This document shows positions 35,080 to 44,813 of a stretch of DNA of 64,000 nt, piece by piece. Each line of letters opens with the position of its first letter. Position 1 is the stretch's first letter. A program made the translations under genes and the position numbers. Under the pieces are notes generated by a model. That model made no database searches. It saw only the letters and a list, made by a program, of their open reading frames with translations, and had not been told where the DNA came from. The stretch covers positions 1 to 64,000 of the forward strand of contig MVRK01000102.1 of assembly GCA_002067365.1 (NCBI GenBank), in the 5' to 3' direction. Source of the stretch: Methanosaeta sp. PtaU1.Bin060. Lineage in GTDB: Archaea; Halobacteriota; Methanosarcinia; Methanotrichales; Methanotrichaceae.

Positions 35080-38000
35080 CTAAATCCCTGATACGCCGAT
35101 TCTCACGCAGACGCCCTCGATATCCCAGTCCTTGACGAGCTTCCCCTTCACATCAAGGCCGAGGCCAAGCTCGAACTGGGAGGCCCTGACCTCGCTTGCG
35201 ATGTGATCCTTCTGCAGGAGCGCAAGATCGAGGACGGGCTTGCTCTCGATCTCGACAGTCGCCTTGATCTGATCCTCGACTCGCAGGTCCAGCACCTTTC
35301 GCATCTCCTGAATCCTGCGAATTATCTCGCGGGCGTAGCCTTCAGCCTCCAGCTCAGGCGTCAGGACGACATCCACGTAGACATAGCCCTCGGAGAACTC
35401 CGCCGCCGAGAGGTTTTCCGGCGGCAACTCCCTGAACTCGATCATATCCTTGGTTACGGCGTAGCTCTTATTCTCAAATGTGATCAGCGCCTCACCTGTC
35501 TCAAGCTGGCTCTTGACTGCAAAGGGGTCTGCGATCTTCAGAGCCTCTACCACCTTTTTAGCCTCGCCCTTGAAGACCGGCCCGATCTTTTTATGCACCG
35601 GAGCCATCTCCAGGTCCATCCTGGGCTTTTGCCCTGGCGAGAGGACTGTCACCTTCTTGGAGTTGGTCTGGCCCTTGAGGACGCCCTCCAGGCCGCCGAT
35701 CTCAACTGCCTCCTTGGAGGGCGCAATCACTATCTCGTTCACAGGCCAGCGCAGCTTTCTCCCCGCCTTCTGCCGGGCATTTGAGGCCGCCTCGGAGACC
35801 TCCCTGACGAGAGCCATGCTCTTCTCCAGCCTCTTGTCTATCAGCCTCTCATCGGCTTGCGGCCAGTCGCACATATGAACTGACTCGGGTGCTCCGGGGT
35901 CGATGCCCCTCACGAGGTTCTGGTAGATGGACTCAGAGAGGAAGGGCGTGAATGGTGCCATCAGCCGGCAGAGCTTGACCAAGACCTCATAGATGGTGGC
36001 ATAGGCCGCCAGCTTATCGGGATCGTTCTGCTCAGTCCAGGTGCGGGGCCGCACGAGCTGGATGTACCAGCGGGAGAGATCTTCGAGGATGAAGTCTGAG
36101 ATGAGCCGGACGATCCTGTGAAGCTGGTATTGCTCCATGGCTGCTGTGACCTCAGCCGCGAGGCTGTTCACGCGCGAGAGTATCCAGAGGTCCTCAGGGC
36201 GCAGGCTCTTCCTGTATATCGAGGGGTCTGCCTTGCTGGCGTCAAAGCCGTCCAGGATCATGTAGGGCAGAGCGAACCTATAGGCATTCCAGAAGATATT
36301 GAGCATCCTGGAGGTGTTCTCCACAGCCTCCCAGGAGAAATGCAGATCCTCCCAGGGCGCATTGGCCCCAAGGACATAGAAGCGCAGGATGTCTGCTCCG
36401 TGCTTCTTCACGACCTCCTCCGGCTGAACCACGTTGCCGATGCTCTTGGACATCTTCCTGCCCTGGTCATCCAGGGTGAAGCCGTGCATCAGAACGCTCT
36501 TGTAGGGCGCTTTGCCGAAGGAGACCATCGATGCACCGAGCTGTGAGTAGAACCAGCCGCGCGTCTGGTCGTGCCCCTCTGTGATGAAGTCCGCGGGCCA
36601 CCACAGATCGAACTGCTGCTCATTGCCCGGGAACCTCAGAGTTGCCCAGGAGGCGACAGCGCTGTCGAACCAGACATCGAAGACATCCGGTGAGCGCAAC
36701 ATCTTCCCGCCGCAGGGGCAGTCCAGGAGGACAGAGTCCACATCCGGCCTGTGAAGATCAGAAATCTTCTGGCCGCTACGCTCCTCCAGCTCCTTCGCCG
36801 TTCCTATGACCTCGATCCTGCCGCAGGCCGGACAGCTCCAGAGGGGGAGGGGAATGCCCCAGTACCTCTGCCTGGAGATGCACCAGTCGCGGGCGTTGCT
36901 GATCCAGTCTGCGAAACGGGCGGAGCCTGCCCACTCGGGGTACCATGTAACCTTGGAGACCTCGTCGAGCATCTTATCCTTCAGCTCGGAGATTCGCAGA
37001 AACCACTGGCTTGTGGCGATGAAAATTATCGGCGTCTTGCAGCGCCAGCAGTGGCCGTACCTGTGGGTGAGCCTTCCCTGGGAGAGCAAGAGGCCTCGGT
37101 CTGCCAGGTCGAGGATGACCTCGCCGTCGGCCTCCTTCACATACTTGCCCTGGTACTTTTCGCCAGCCTCGGCGGTATACCTGCCGTCCTCTCCCACTGG
37201 GCAGAATACATCCAGGCCCTCCTTTACTCCCAGCTCGAAGTCCTCAATGCCGTGGCCGGGGGCGATGTGAACACAGCCTGTGTTCTCAGCTGTGACGAAA
37301 TCCGCAACGTGAACCCCATGGGTGATCTCCCTTTGGCGGGGCACAAGTTCGACAAGAGGGTGCGAGTACTTCAGCTCCTGCATCTGCGCGGAGGTGAGGG
37401 TCGAGAGCAGCTCATAGTCGTTATATCTGCCCTCCTTCAGCACGGATTCGACCAGGTCCGAGGCCATGATCAGAACCTCTGCCTGTCCGTCCTTCCAGGC
37501 ACGGACCATTGAGTACTGGAAGGAGGGGTTCACAGCCACAGCGACGTTGGCCGGAATGGTCCAGGGAGTCGTGGTCCAGATCACTATGTATGTATTCTCC
37601 TCGCCGATGACTGGGAACTTCACATAGATCGAGTAGTCTGTCTCGTCCCAGTACTCGACCTCGGAGTCGGCGATGGCAGTCTCGCAGCGTGGACACCAGT
37701 TCACCACGCGCAGCCCCCTCTCCAGGAGGCCGTGCTCATGTGCCCTCTTCAGAGTCCACCAGGCAGCCTCCATGTACTCGTTCTTCAGCGTCATGTAGGG
37801 ATCGTCCCAGTCAAGCCAGACCCCCAGCTGCTTGAACTGAAGCGTCATGTCGTCCTTCTGTCGCAGCGCGAACTCCTTGCACCGGCTGATGAACTTGTCG
37901 ACGCCGTAGGCCTCAATATCCTTCTTGTTCCTGAAGCCGAAGGACTCCTCGACCTTGACCTCGATGGGTAGCCCGTGCATGTCCCATCCGGCCCTGTCCT

Positions 38001-38238
38001 TCACCTCGAAGCCGTTCATCGACCTGTAGCGAAGCACTGAATCCTTGATCACCTTGTTCCAGGCTGTCCCGAGGTGGATTCGGCCTGTGGTGTAGGGCGG
38101 GCCGTCGACGAAGAAGAACTTCTTTCCACCGACCCTCATCTCTCGAACCTTGCGGTAGGTCCCTGCTTTCTCCCACAGCGCTCTGACCTGGCTCTCCAGA
38201 TCCTTGGCATCGTACTGTCCCGCCACCTCTGTGATCAA
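35080..38238 (-). CDS. ileS: Isoleucyl-tRNA synthetase
   Basis: Class I synthetase charging tRNA-Ile. From the proposed start it has 1052 residues. The HIGH motif appears as GRIHLGTA, the KMSKS loop as GRKMSKSIGN, with the editing domain between. The frame is open 132 bases further upstream, but that part is not IleRS-like; GGAGG (38247-38251 on the plus strand as cctcc) stands eight bases before a TTG at 38238 that gives LITEVAGQYDAKDLE, the normal archaeal N-terminus. So TTG is the likely start. Confidence 0.95.
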   Translation of the reverse strand: MITEVAGQYDAKDLESQVRALWEKAGTYRKVREMRVGGKKFFFVDGPPYTTGRIHLGTAWNKVIKDSVLRYRSMNGFEVKDRAGWDMHGLPIEVKVEESFGFRNKKDIEAYGVDKFISRCKEFALRQKDDMTLQFKQLGVWLDWDDPYMTLKNEYMEAAWWTLKRAHEHGLLERGLRVVNWCPRCETAIADSEVEYWDETDYSIYVKFPVIGEENTYIVIWTTTPWTIPANVAVAVNPSFQYSMVRAWKDGQAEVLIMASDLVESVLKEGRYNDYELLSTLTSAQMQELKYSHPLVELVPRQREITHGVHVADFVTAENTGCVHIAPGHGIEDFELGVKEGLDVFCPVGEDGRYTAEAGEKYQGKYVKEADGEVILDLADRGLLLSQGRLTHRYGHCWRCKTPIIFIATSQWFLRISELKDKMLDEVSKVTWYPEWAGSARFADWISNARDWCISRQRYWGIPLPLWSCPACGRIEVIGTAKELEERSGQKISDLHRPDVDSVLLDCPCGGKMLRSPDVFDVWFDSAVASWATLRFPGNEQQFDLWWPADFITEGHDQTRGWFYSQLGASMVSFGKAPYKSVLMHGFTLDDQGRKMSKSIGNVVQPEEVVKKHGADILRFYVLGANAPWEDLHFSWEAVENTSRMLNIFWNAYRFALPYMILDGFDASKADPSIYRKSLRPEDLWILSRVNSLAAEVTAAMEQYQLHRIVRLISDFILEDLSRWYIQLVRPRTWTEQNDPDKLAAYATIYEVLVKLCRLMAPFTPFLSESIYQNLVRGIDPGAPESVHMCDWPQADERLIDKRLEKSMALVREVSEAASNARQKAGRKLRWPVNEIVIAPSKEAVEIGGLEGVLKGQTNSKKVTVLSPGQKPRMDLEMAPVHKKIGPVFKGEAKKVVEALKIADPFAVKSQLETGEALITFENKSYAVTKDMIEFRELPPENLSAAEFSEGYVYVDVVLTPELEAEGYAREIIRRIQEMRKVLDLRVEDQIKATVEIESKPVLDLALLQKDHIASEVRASQFELGLGLDVKGKLVKDWDIEGVCVRIGVSGI

Positions 38239-38460
38239 TTTGAAGTCCTCCGAAAAACGATTGCCACCTTGTACTAACTCTCTATTTAGCCTTTGTGACC
38301 TGCGGAAGGCAATTTCCTCACAATCATGCTCGAATACGGTGGGATCGATTGAGCATGGAAGCCGCCACATGTAAGTTGAATCTATATCAATCCAATCGCA
38401 TATCCTTCACATGCAGGGTTAAATCGTTATATGTTAGTTCAGAGGAAGAGAGGAGCTATC

Positions 38461-39079
38461 ATGTCCCCAGCAACCAGGGCTATATGGGCCATTGGTCTCA
38501 TTTCAGTCGCTCTGCAGCTTCCAGTCGAGCCTGCGGCCTCAGATGTCCCGACAGCCCACTTGCGATCTGGAATACATGATCTCAAACGCCAACGATTACA
38601 GGGATCTTGAATTCATCACGAGTGGCCCGGAGGGAGACGGCAATATCTCCCGAGTAATTTCAAGCCGGATTCAGGTCTGACCGAATTCAGGCTGAATGCC
38701 GATCAAGAAGATGGATTTTGATGAAGAAGAATTCGGGCAAAACAAAGCTGCGTACATCGAGGACAATACAATACACTCCAACAGCACCTTTCCATCGGCC
38801 GCCGATTACGTTGCCTCTATCTCTTTTCTGCCCGACAGGATCTCGATATTTTTGACCATAGATAAAATAAGTGCAAGCGTCTTTAGCATCTCCAGACAGA
38901 AGGCATTGTATCATTATCCAGATGGATACCAAGGGGAGGTGCTCTTGCACGGAATGGATCTGCCCTTTCCGCCCCATCATTATTCCAGTCGTGAGTCTGC
39001 AGGCTTCGAATGTTATTTGACTGCACTGATTCTGCTAATCTCTGCCGTCTTTCTTGAGCGACTGACTGGAAAGAAATGA
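38461..39079 (+). pseudogene. Decayed gene for a secreted, membrane-anchored protein
   Basis: AGGAG precedes an ATG at 38461 that encodes a signal-peptide-like start (RAIWAIGLISVALQLPVEPA), but the frame stops at 38608. Protein-like sequence continues in other frames: DLEYMISNANDYRDLEFITS (38560-38680), TEFRLNADQEDG, then from 38700 DFDEEEFGQNKAAYIEDN to a C-terminal TM segment (CYLTALILLISAVFL) ending at 39079. At least three frame changes are needed. The family is unknown. A short real gene at 38696-39079 is the alternative. Confidence 0.5.
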
Positions 39080-39127
39080 TCCGAAGAGTCCAGTGGCAGA
39101 AATCCCGGATAGCTCCAACCAGGCATC

Positions 39128-39991
39128 CTATCGTGAGAGCGGCACATACTCCACGCCCGGCCTGTTTCTTCCGATCTCCATGCGGTAGAGCTTCATCAGC
39201 TCATAGACCTCCTCCGGCACATCCGTCTGGATGCATTCGCCAAGAAGTGCCCGTGCATCCTCCGCCAGGAAGGGCCGATCGTGGGTGTACTTCCCCGATA
39301 CGAACTCCTCGATGACTGTCTCCATCTGCTCCTCGCCGCACTTGCCCTGCAGGATCTTTCTCAGGAGAACCTTCATCTGATCCATGGCCTTCTGGGCCTC
39401 TTCGGCATATATCAGTGTCTTATCGTCCATCTCGTCGATCTTCTTCTTTCCTACGATCTTGAGGAGAGATGTTGCCGGATAGACGCCCTGCTGGTCTCCC
39501 AGCTGCGGATCGACTGGGCCCAGAGCTGCATGAGAATCCATGATGATCTGGTCCGCTGCAAAGGCCACGAGGGTGCCGCCGCTCATGGCATAATGCGGGA
39601 CTATCACAGTCTTCTTGGAGGGATGAGCCTTCAGGGCCATGGCGATCTGCGTGGCTGCCAGGGCAAGCCCGCCGGGCGTGTGCAGGATGATGTCGATTGG
39701 CACATCCTTCTGGGCGGATCTGATGGCGCGCAGGACCTGCTCGCTGTCATCGATGTCTATGTAGCGGGCGAGGGGTATGCCAAGAAAGCTTATGACCTCC
39801 TGGCGGTGGATGAGGGTGATGACCTGGGTGCCTCTCCTCTTGCCTAGGCGAGTGAGGACGCGTCTGCGCCCCATCTGCAGATAATTCCTCTGGGCCATTG
39901 GAACGAGGAAGAGCAGCATGAACAGCAGGATCCAGAAGTTGTTGATCAGCGAATCTACTCCCGTCTGGGCTTGAAGGAGAGGCAGAGACAT
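39128..39991 (-). CDS. Membrane-anchored ClpP-class serine protease-like protein (SDH/DUF114 family)
   Basis: The serine dehydrogenase proteinase-like family of archaea has a ClpP/crotonase fold. From ATG 39991 the protein has 287 residues with an N-terminal TM helix (FWILLFMLLFLVPMA). The substrate-binding Gly-rich motif ILHTPGGLALAATQIAMAL and the nucleophile in HYAMSGGTLVAFAADQI are clear. The frame is open to 40126, but the upstream part is not family-like. No strong SD, so it may be leaderless. Likely role: membrane protein turnover. Confidence 0.82.
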   Translation of the reverse strand: MSLPLLQAQTGVDSLINNFWILLFMLLFLVPMAQRNYLQMGRRRVLTRLGKRRGTQVITLIHRQEVISFLGIPLARYIDIDDSEQVLRAIRSAQKDVPIDIILHTPGGLALAATQIAMALKAHPSKKTVIVPHYAMSGGTLVAFAADQIIMDSHAALGPVDPQLGDQQGVYPATSLLKIVGKKKIDEMDDKTLIYAEEAQKAMDQMKVLLRKILQGKCGEEQMETVIEEFVSGKYTHDRPFLAEDARALLGECIQTDVPEEVYELMKLYRMEIGRNRPGVEYVPLSR

Positions 39992-40178
39992 CAAAAGATA
40001 TGGGAAAAGAATCGTATTTAGACCTGTCGAGATCGGAGAGTTCGAGGCCGAGACCGCACGCTGTAGATGAAGAGGAGACCGATTACAGCGAGACGGAATA
40101 CGTTGATTCTCAATGCCGAGGCGCAATTGTGTGAATCTGTATTAAGTTGCAAAAAATGAATGAGGTGGAGCACCAAGG

Positions 40179-41021
40179 CTAGAGTCGAAGAGTGTAGGCA
40201 GTCTTTTGCTTGAACTCCTTAGTGAACTCCCTCTTGTTGATGATGTTCCCCTGACCGTCCCTCTGGGAGACTGTGATCTTGTGGATATCGTCCCCTGAAA
40301 CGTCTAGGCTGGCCTTTCCGTCCACGACTCCGTCCGCAGCATCGCTGCTGAAAAAGACTCCGTCCACGAAGACGTCGTAGCCCTTGACGGTATCTGATTC
40401 GATGACGACCCTGGCCATCCCGAGCATGGCGGTGGTAACCTCGACAGGGCCTGCAGCCTCCGCGGGCCGCGGCGCAACGTCGATGATGAGGGCATTGCCC
40501 GGCTGGCTCTTCACTGCGAGGATCAGCATAGTCCTTCCAGACACAGATGCATCAAGCTTCAGGCTGTAGTAGCCGGGGCTGAGGTGATAGCTGCGGTGGG
40601 CGATCTTGCCGCCTGCATAAGGGATGCCGTAGATGTCCGAGTTGCCATCCTCCGGCGTGAACACCACAAGATCCAGATTGTCACCCTGATTCGCCTGTAT
40701 GTACCTCGTCCATGTGGTGTTCTTCTGAGCCCAAAGCTCGCAGGATCTGGCCTGGGAGACGTACTCGGAATAGGGAATCTCGCGCTCTCCCAGCCGGAAG
40801 AGGGAGGGCTCGTGGCCTGTTATGTTAAAAGGACTGAGATCCGGCAGGGCCAAGGCGGCGTTCTCTGTCTCGGCCGCGCCGCCAAGGGGATTGCTGATAC
40901 CAGGTTTCTCCTGGGCACGGACAGCTGGCGCAAGAGATAGCAGCAGTAATAGCGATATTGCTGCCATTGGAATCAAGAGTCGCAATACCCTTCGTTGAGC
41001 CATCGAAAAAGGTGACTGCAT
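40179..41021 (-). CDS. Unknown secreted protein
   Basis: 280 residues with a clear signal peptide (VLRLLIPMAAISLLLLLSLA, cleavage near AVRAQ). The rest is beta-rich: a domain at about 55-170 (YIQANQGDNLDLVVFTPEDG, SYHLSPGYYSLKLD) and a small C-terminal domain with GYDVFVDGVFFSSD, similar to PEGA-like or carrier-type surface modules. It starts on the base after the argS stop, so the two are co-transcribed. Family not recognised; probably lineage-specific. Confidence 0.65.
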   Translation of the reverse strand: MQSPFSMAQRRVLRLLIPMAAISLLLLLSLAPAVRAQEKPGISNPLGGAAETENAALALPDLSPFNITGHEPSLFRLGEREIPYSEYVSQARSCELWAQKNTTWTRYIQANQGDNLDLVVFTPEDGNSDIYGIPYAGGKIAHRSYHLSPGYYSLKLDASVSGRTMLILAVKSQPGNALIIDVAPRPAEAAGPVEVTTAMLGMARVVIESDTVKGYDVFVDGVFFSSDAADGVVDGKASLDVSGDDIHKITVSQRDGQGNIINKREFTKEFKQKTAYTLRL

Positions 41022-42734
41022 CTACATAGTCTCCAGGGCGGGTATCCCGAGGGTCTCCAGAGTCACACGAAGAGCATTTCCTGCTGCCCTGACAAGCGCC
41101 AGCCTCGCAGACCTGAGGTCTTCAGGTGCGTCGAGCACAGGGCTGTATCTGTAGAACAAATTGAATGCCTCTGCCAGCTCGCGGGCGTATGTCGCCAGCT
41201 GATGAGGCTTCAGCTCACGCGCAGCACGGTCGATGACCATGTCGAACTCGGCGATCTTCTTCAGGAGAGCGACCTCATTCTCGCCTGTGAGAAGTCCCGG
41301 ATCTAAATGCTTTGCCTCCCTGGTCGCTTCCGTCTCCTCGCCCTTTCGCAGGATGCTGCAAGCCCGCGCGAGAGAGTACTGGATGAAGGGAGCAGAGAGC
41401 TTCTCGAAGTCCAGCGCCTGCCTCCAGTCGAAGGTCGTGGCCTTGTCGGCAGAGACCTTGACCACATCGTAGCGCACAGCTCCCACGGCGACCTGCCTTG
41501 CGACATCCCTCCTGAAGTCCTCGCTCTCGTCCGGCCTGCGAACTGAGACCTCCTCGAAGGCCTGCTTCTCCACCTGGTCCAGAAGCTCGTCTGCCGAGAT
41601 GAACTTGCCCCTGCGCGTGGACATAGATCCCGTGGGCAGGGATACGAACTCGAATATGACCACCTCGGGCTCGCGAATATTCAGAAGCCTCAGGGCAGCT
41701 CGAAGCTGTCCCGAGACGAGCTTGTGGTCCGCCCCGAGGATGTCCACAGCGCGGTCTGAGTTGGCCGCCTTCCACTTGTGGTACGCCAGGTCGCGGGTTA
41801 TGTAGAGAGATGTGCCGTCTGCCCTGCGCAGCACCATCTTCTTCTCGAAGCCGTGGGCGCTCAGGTCCAGCTGGTAGGCCCCGTCCTCCCACTCTGTGAG
41901 GCCCGTCTTCTCCAGATCGCCGACGATCTCGGCCACTGATCCACTGCGGACGAACTCCGACTCCCAGTGGTAGCTGTCATGGCGGATGTTCATCCTATGA
42001 AGCGTCTCCTCGATGCCGCCGATAGCGTAGCGGATTGCGCTTTTGATCTTGGCCTCGATCTGTGGGTCGCCAGCCTCGTAGCGCCTGATGACCAGGTCGG
42101 CCTCGGCCTTTATCCTGGCCTTCGCCTCATCGCTCTCCTCCATGAGCTTGTTGGCGGCGATGTAGACCTTGGCGATGGCGTGGTCCGCCTTGGAGCCGTC
42201 GAGCTGGAAGTGATCGCAGCCCACGACCACCATCGCCTCCTGGCGGCCCATATCGTTCACATAGTACTGCGCATCGACGGTGCAGCCCGCGCGACGCAGT
42301 ATCCTGACGAGGGTGTCGCCGATGACTGAGTTTCGGATGTGTCCAACATGCAGCGGCCCGTCCGGGTTGGCGGAGGTGTGCTCCACGATGACATTCTGCC
42401 TCTGGCGGCCTGTCCAGCAGTCGTCGGCCAGAGCCTGCTCCAGCACCATGTGAAGGAAGCTGCAGCTCATGAAGAAGTTGATGTAGGGTCCGACCAGCTC
42501 TGCCCTATCCACATGACGACGCTCCTTCGGGAGAGCCTGGTAGATCTCCTTTGCGATCAGGGCAGGGCTCTTCTTCAGGAGGGGGGCCAGACGAAAGGAG
42601 ACTGATGAGGCTATGTCGGCGTGGGGGCTGAACTCCAGCGCGAGATGGTTCACTCCCTCATCCACTTTGAGACCACAGCGATCGAGGGCGGCCGTCAGCA
42701 GCCCCTCGACCTCGCTCATGAAATCAAGAAACAT
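41022..42734 (-). CDS. argS: Arginyl-tRNA synthetase
   Basis: Class I synthetase, 570 residues. The signature ANPDGPLHVGHIRNSVIGD holds the HIGH motif; the later MSTRRGKFISAD replaces canonical KMSKS, usual for ArgRS. The C-terminal anticodon-binding domain (DALR) ends in RVTLETLGIPALETM. GGTG lies about seven bases before the ATG at 42734. A secreted protein gene follows without gap. Confidence 0.95.
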   Translation of the reverse strand: MFLDFMSEVEGLLTAALDRCGLKVDEGVNHLALEFSPHADIASSVSFRLAPLLKKSPALIAKEIYQALPKERRHVDRAELVGPYINFFMSCSFLHMVLEQALADDCWTGRQRQNVIVEHTSANPDGPLHVGHIRNSVIGDTLVRILRRAGCTVDAQYYVNDMGRQEAMVVVGCDHFQLDGSKADHAIAKVYIAANKLMEESDEAKARIKAEADLVIRRYEAGDPQIEAKIKSAIRYAIGGIEETLHRMNIRHDSYHWESEFVRSGSVAEIVGDLEKTGLTEWEDGAYQLDLSAHGFEKKMVLRRADGTSLYITRDLAYHKWKAANSDRAVDILGADHKLVSGQLRAALRLLNIREPEVVIFEFVSLPTGSMSTRRGKFISADELLDQVEKQAFEEVSVRRPDESEDFRRDVARQVAVGAVRYDVVKVSADKATTFDWRQALDFEKLSAPFIQYSLARACSILRKGEETEATREAKHLDPGLLTGENEVALLKKIAEFDMVIDRAARELKPHQLATYARELAEAFNLFYRYSPVLDAPEDLRSARLALVRAAGNALRVTLETLGIPALETM

Positions 42735-42961
42735 GGGAACACCAGTTGAATCGGGTCACTCAAATCAATCACAAACCTGTCTTGAATACATCTCGAACCT
42801 ATCTCCTGAATTGAGCTAGGCGATATAAGGATTGCGTGTACGGATACTGTTAACATAGATGGCCCTCGCAGCAAAGATGGTGGTTAATTTTGCCGCCTGT
42901 CACTAATGAAGCAGCGCCTGCGAAAGAAAAAGAATGACCTTTGAATCTCCGATCTTTTTCT

Positions 42962-43318
42962 CTACTTTGCCTTCAGGTCGTCCTCGAAGAGGCCGAAGAC
43001 GTTTCCCTCAGTGTCCATGCAGACGGCAAAGTAGCCAATACTCGGGATGGCGGTCCTGGGCATGAGCACCTTCCCGCCCAGCTTCTCTATCTTGGCTGAG
43101 GACTCCTGGACTGAGGAGACGCCGAAGTAGTCCGTTATCCTGTGGTCCGGACTCTGGCGCTTTATCATGCCGCCGCCTATCCCATCCTTTGTCTCGATCA
43201 CCCAGTATTCCATCCCAGGCGCAAAGCTCTCCATCTTCCAGCCGAAGAGCTCCCTGTAGAACTTCATTGCCCTTTTTGCATCATCGACTGGAATCTCAAA
43301 ATGAACTATTGAAGGCAT
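42962..43318 (-). CDS. VOC/glyoxalase-superfamily protein
   Basis: 118 residues with two beta-alpha-beta-beta-beta halves: HFEIPVDDAKRAMKFYRELF at the start and YFAVCMDTEGNVFGLFEDD at the end. The metal ligand pattern is partial (His5, Glu112 region). Substrate unknown; similar proteins are listed as glyoxalase/bleomycin-resistance-like. Confidence 0.78.
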   Translation of the reverse strand: MPSIVHFEIPVDDAKRAMKFYRELFGWKMESFAPGMEYWVIETKDGIGGGMIKRQSPDHRITDYFGVSSVQESSAKIEKLGGKVLMPRTAIPSIGYFAVCMDTEGNVFGLFEDDLKAK

Positions 43319-43518
43319 TTTTAATCACTATTGTTATCTCGGCTTCGTCTTAATTAATTTATCCAAGATGGCATGAACCGACTCCTATGAATCCTGCAGC
43401 CTCCTCTAAATCAACTGCATACTGTGTTCGCTCTCTGCTCTCTCAGACTTGTGGCCCCCCCTGCCGCGCCGGATAAATCTATAAAGCCTAATAGAGATTG
43501 GCTGAAGAGGCATCCAGG

Positions 43519-44691
43519 ATGGAATATGTTCTTTACCCGAAGTCGGAGATCGATAGCAGGACAAAGCGCCTTCAGTCGGTGATGGGCGACCTGGACGGAG
43601 CGATGATTTTCCAGTCCGTAAATATGTGCTATTTCTCAGGAACTGCCCAGGAGGGGCTGGTCTACATCCAGCGAGATGGTGAGCCCATCGTGATGGCGAG
43701 GAAGAGCTTTGCGAGAGCCAGACAGGAGTCGCCGCTTGATGTGAAACCGCTCAAGAATCTCAGGACTCTAAAAGAGGACCTTGGAATATCCTCCAGAGCC
43801 AGGGTCGGCCTGGAGCTGGATGTCCTCCCCTATAACAACTACGCTCGGGTGGCCAGGGCCCTCGGAGACGCGAAGCTTGTCGATATATCTGAGGAGATCA
43901 GGCACATCAGATCGGTGAAGTCCGCCTTCGAGCTGGGCTTGGTCGAGGAGGCTGCCAGAATCCTGGACGCTGGCATCGCATCGGTTCCCGATTTCATCGA
44001 GGAAGGGATGCGGGAGATAGACCTGGCGAGTCGAGTCGAGTCGGTGATGAAGTCGATGGGCCATCAGGGATCGCTTCGTTTCAGGAGGTTCAACGGCATC
44101 GTCCCCCTGGGGCACCTCATGTCCGGCCCCGATGCCTCTGTCCCGAGCTTCCTGGCGTCGCCGACGGGCGGAAAGGGCACATCGCTCCTCTTTCCCCAGG
44201 GGCCGGGATTCAGGAAGATCAGGCGAAACGAGCCTGTCTTCGTGGACTTCGCGGGCATCTACAACGGCTACATCGCTGACTCGACCAGGATCTTCTCCCT
44301 CGGCCCGCTGCCTGCAAAAATGCAGGATGCCTTTCATGCCTCCCTGGAGATCCTGGAGGCGCTCTCCCGTGAGCTTCGCCCCGGCAGGACGGGAAGGGAG
44401 CTATACAACCTCTCAGAGAGCATGGGTGCAGAGCTCGGGTACGCGGATTTCCTGGGAGGCCCGCCTGGAAACAAATGCGGCTTCGTCGGCCACGGCGTGG
44501 GACTGGAGCTGGACGAGTACCCTGTCATCGGCCCCCTGGACCACCCGATACATAGCAACATGACAATTGCCATGGAGCCCAAGATGATCTATCCAGGGAT
44601 AGGCGTCGTGGGACTAGAGGATACCTTCCTGACAGGCGAGAGCAAAGCCACGAGCCTGACCAAGCTGCCGCGGGAGATAATTCAGGTGTGA
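43519..44691 (+). CDS. M24-family aminopeptidase (Xaa-Pro peptidase type)
   Basis: 390 residues: N-terminal creatinase-like domain (1-150) and C-terminal pita-bread domain. All five metal ligands are present: two Asp in FVDFAGIYNGYIADSTRIF, His in GHGVGLELDEYP, Glu in IAMEPKM, Glu in GVVGLEDTFL. GAGG sits eight bases before the ATG at 43519; a TTG at 43498 is a less likely start. A TATA-like sequence at 43476-43487 fits. Probably removes Xaa-Pro dipeptides; specificity is inferred. Confidence 0.87.
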   Translation: MEYVLYPKSEIDSRTKRLQSVMGDLDGAMIFQSVNMCYFSGTAQEGLVYIQRDGEPIVMARKSFARARQESPLDVKPLKNLRTLKEDLGISSRARVGLELDVLPYNNYARVARALGDAKLVDISEEIRHIRSVKSAFELGLVEEAARILDAGIASVPDFIEEGMREIDLASRVESVMKSMGHQGSLRFRRFNGIVPLGHLMSGPDASVPSFLASPTGGKGTSLLFPQGPGFRKIRRNEPVFVDFAGIYNGYIADSTRIFSLGPLPAKMQDAFHASLEILEALSRELRPGRTGRELYNLSESMGAELGYADFLGGPPGNKCGFVGHGVGLELDEYPVIGPLDHPIHSNMTIAMEPKMIYPGIGVVGLEDTFLTGESKATSLTKLPREIIQV

Positions 44692-44813
44692 TCTGGATCT
44701 TCGGCACTCTCGCCGGAGAGATGCAGATGCTGCCTAGCGTTATCAGGACCTGCTCGTGAAGATGGAGCCTGCGGGCCGGTGAAGGTCGTAGCCGGAAAAC
44801 AAATCGCATTCGA

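Noticed and set aside
36751-37512. Plus-strand frame of 253 codons
   Set aside because: It is opposite ileS, with composition expected for the complement of a GC-rich gene.
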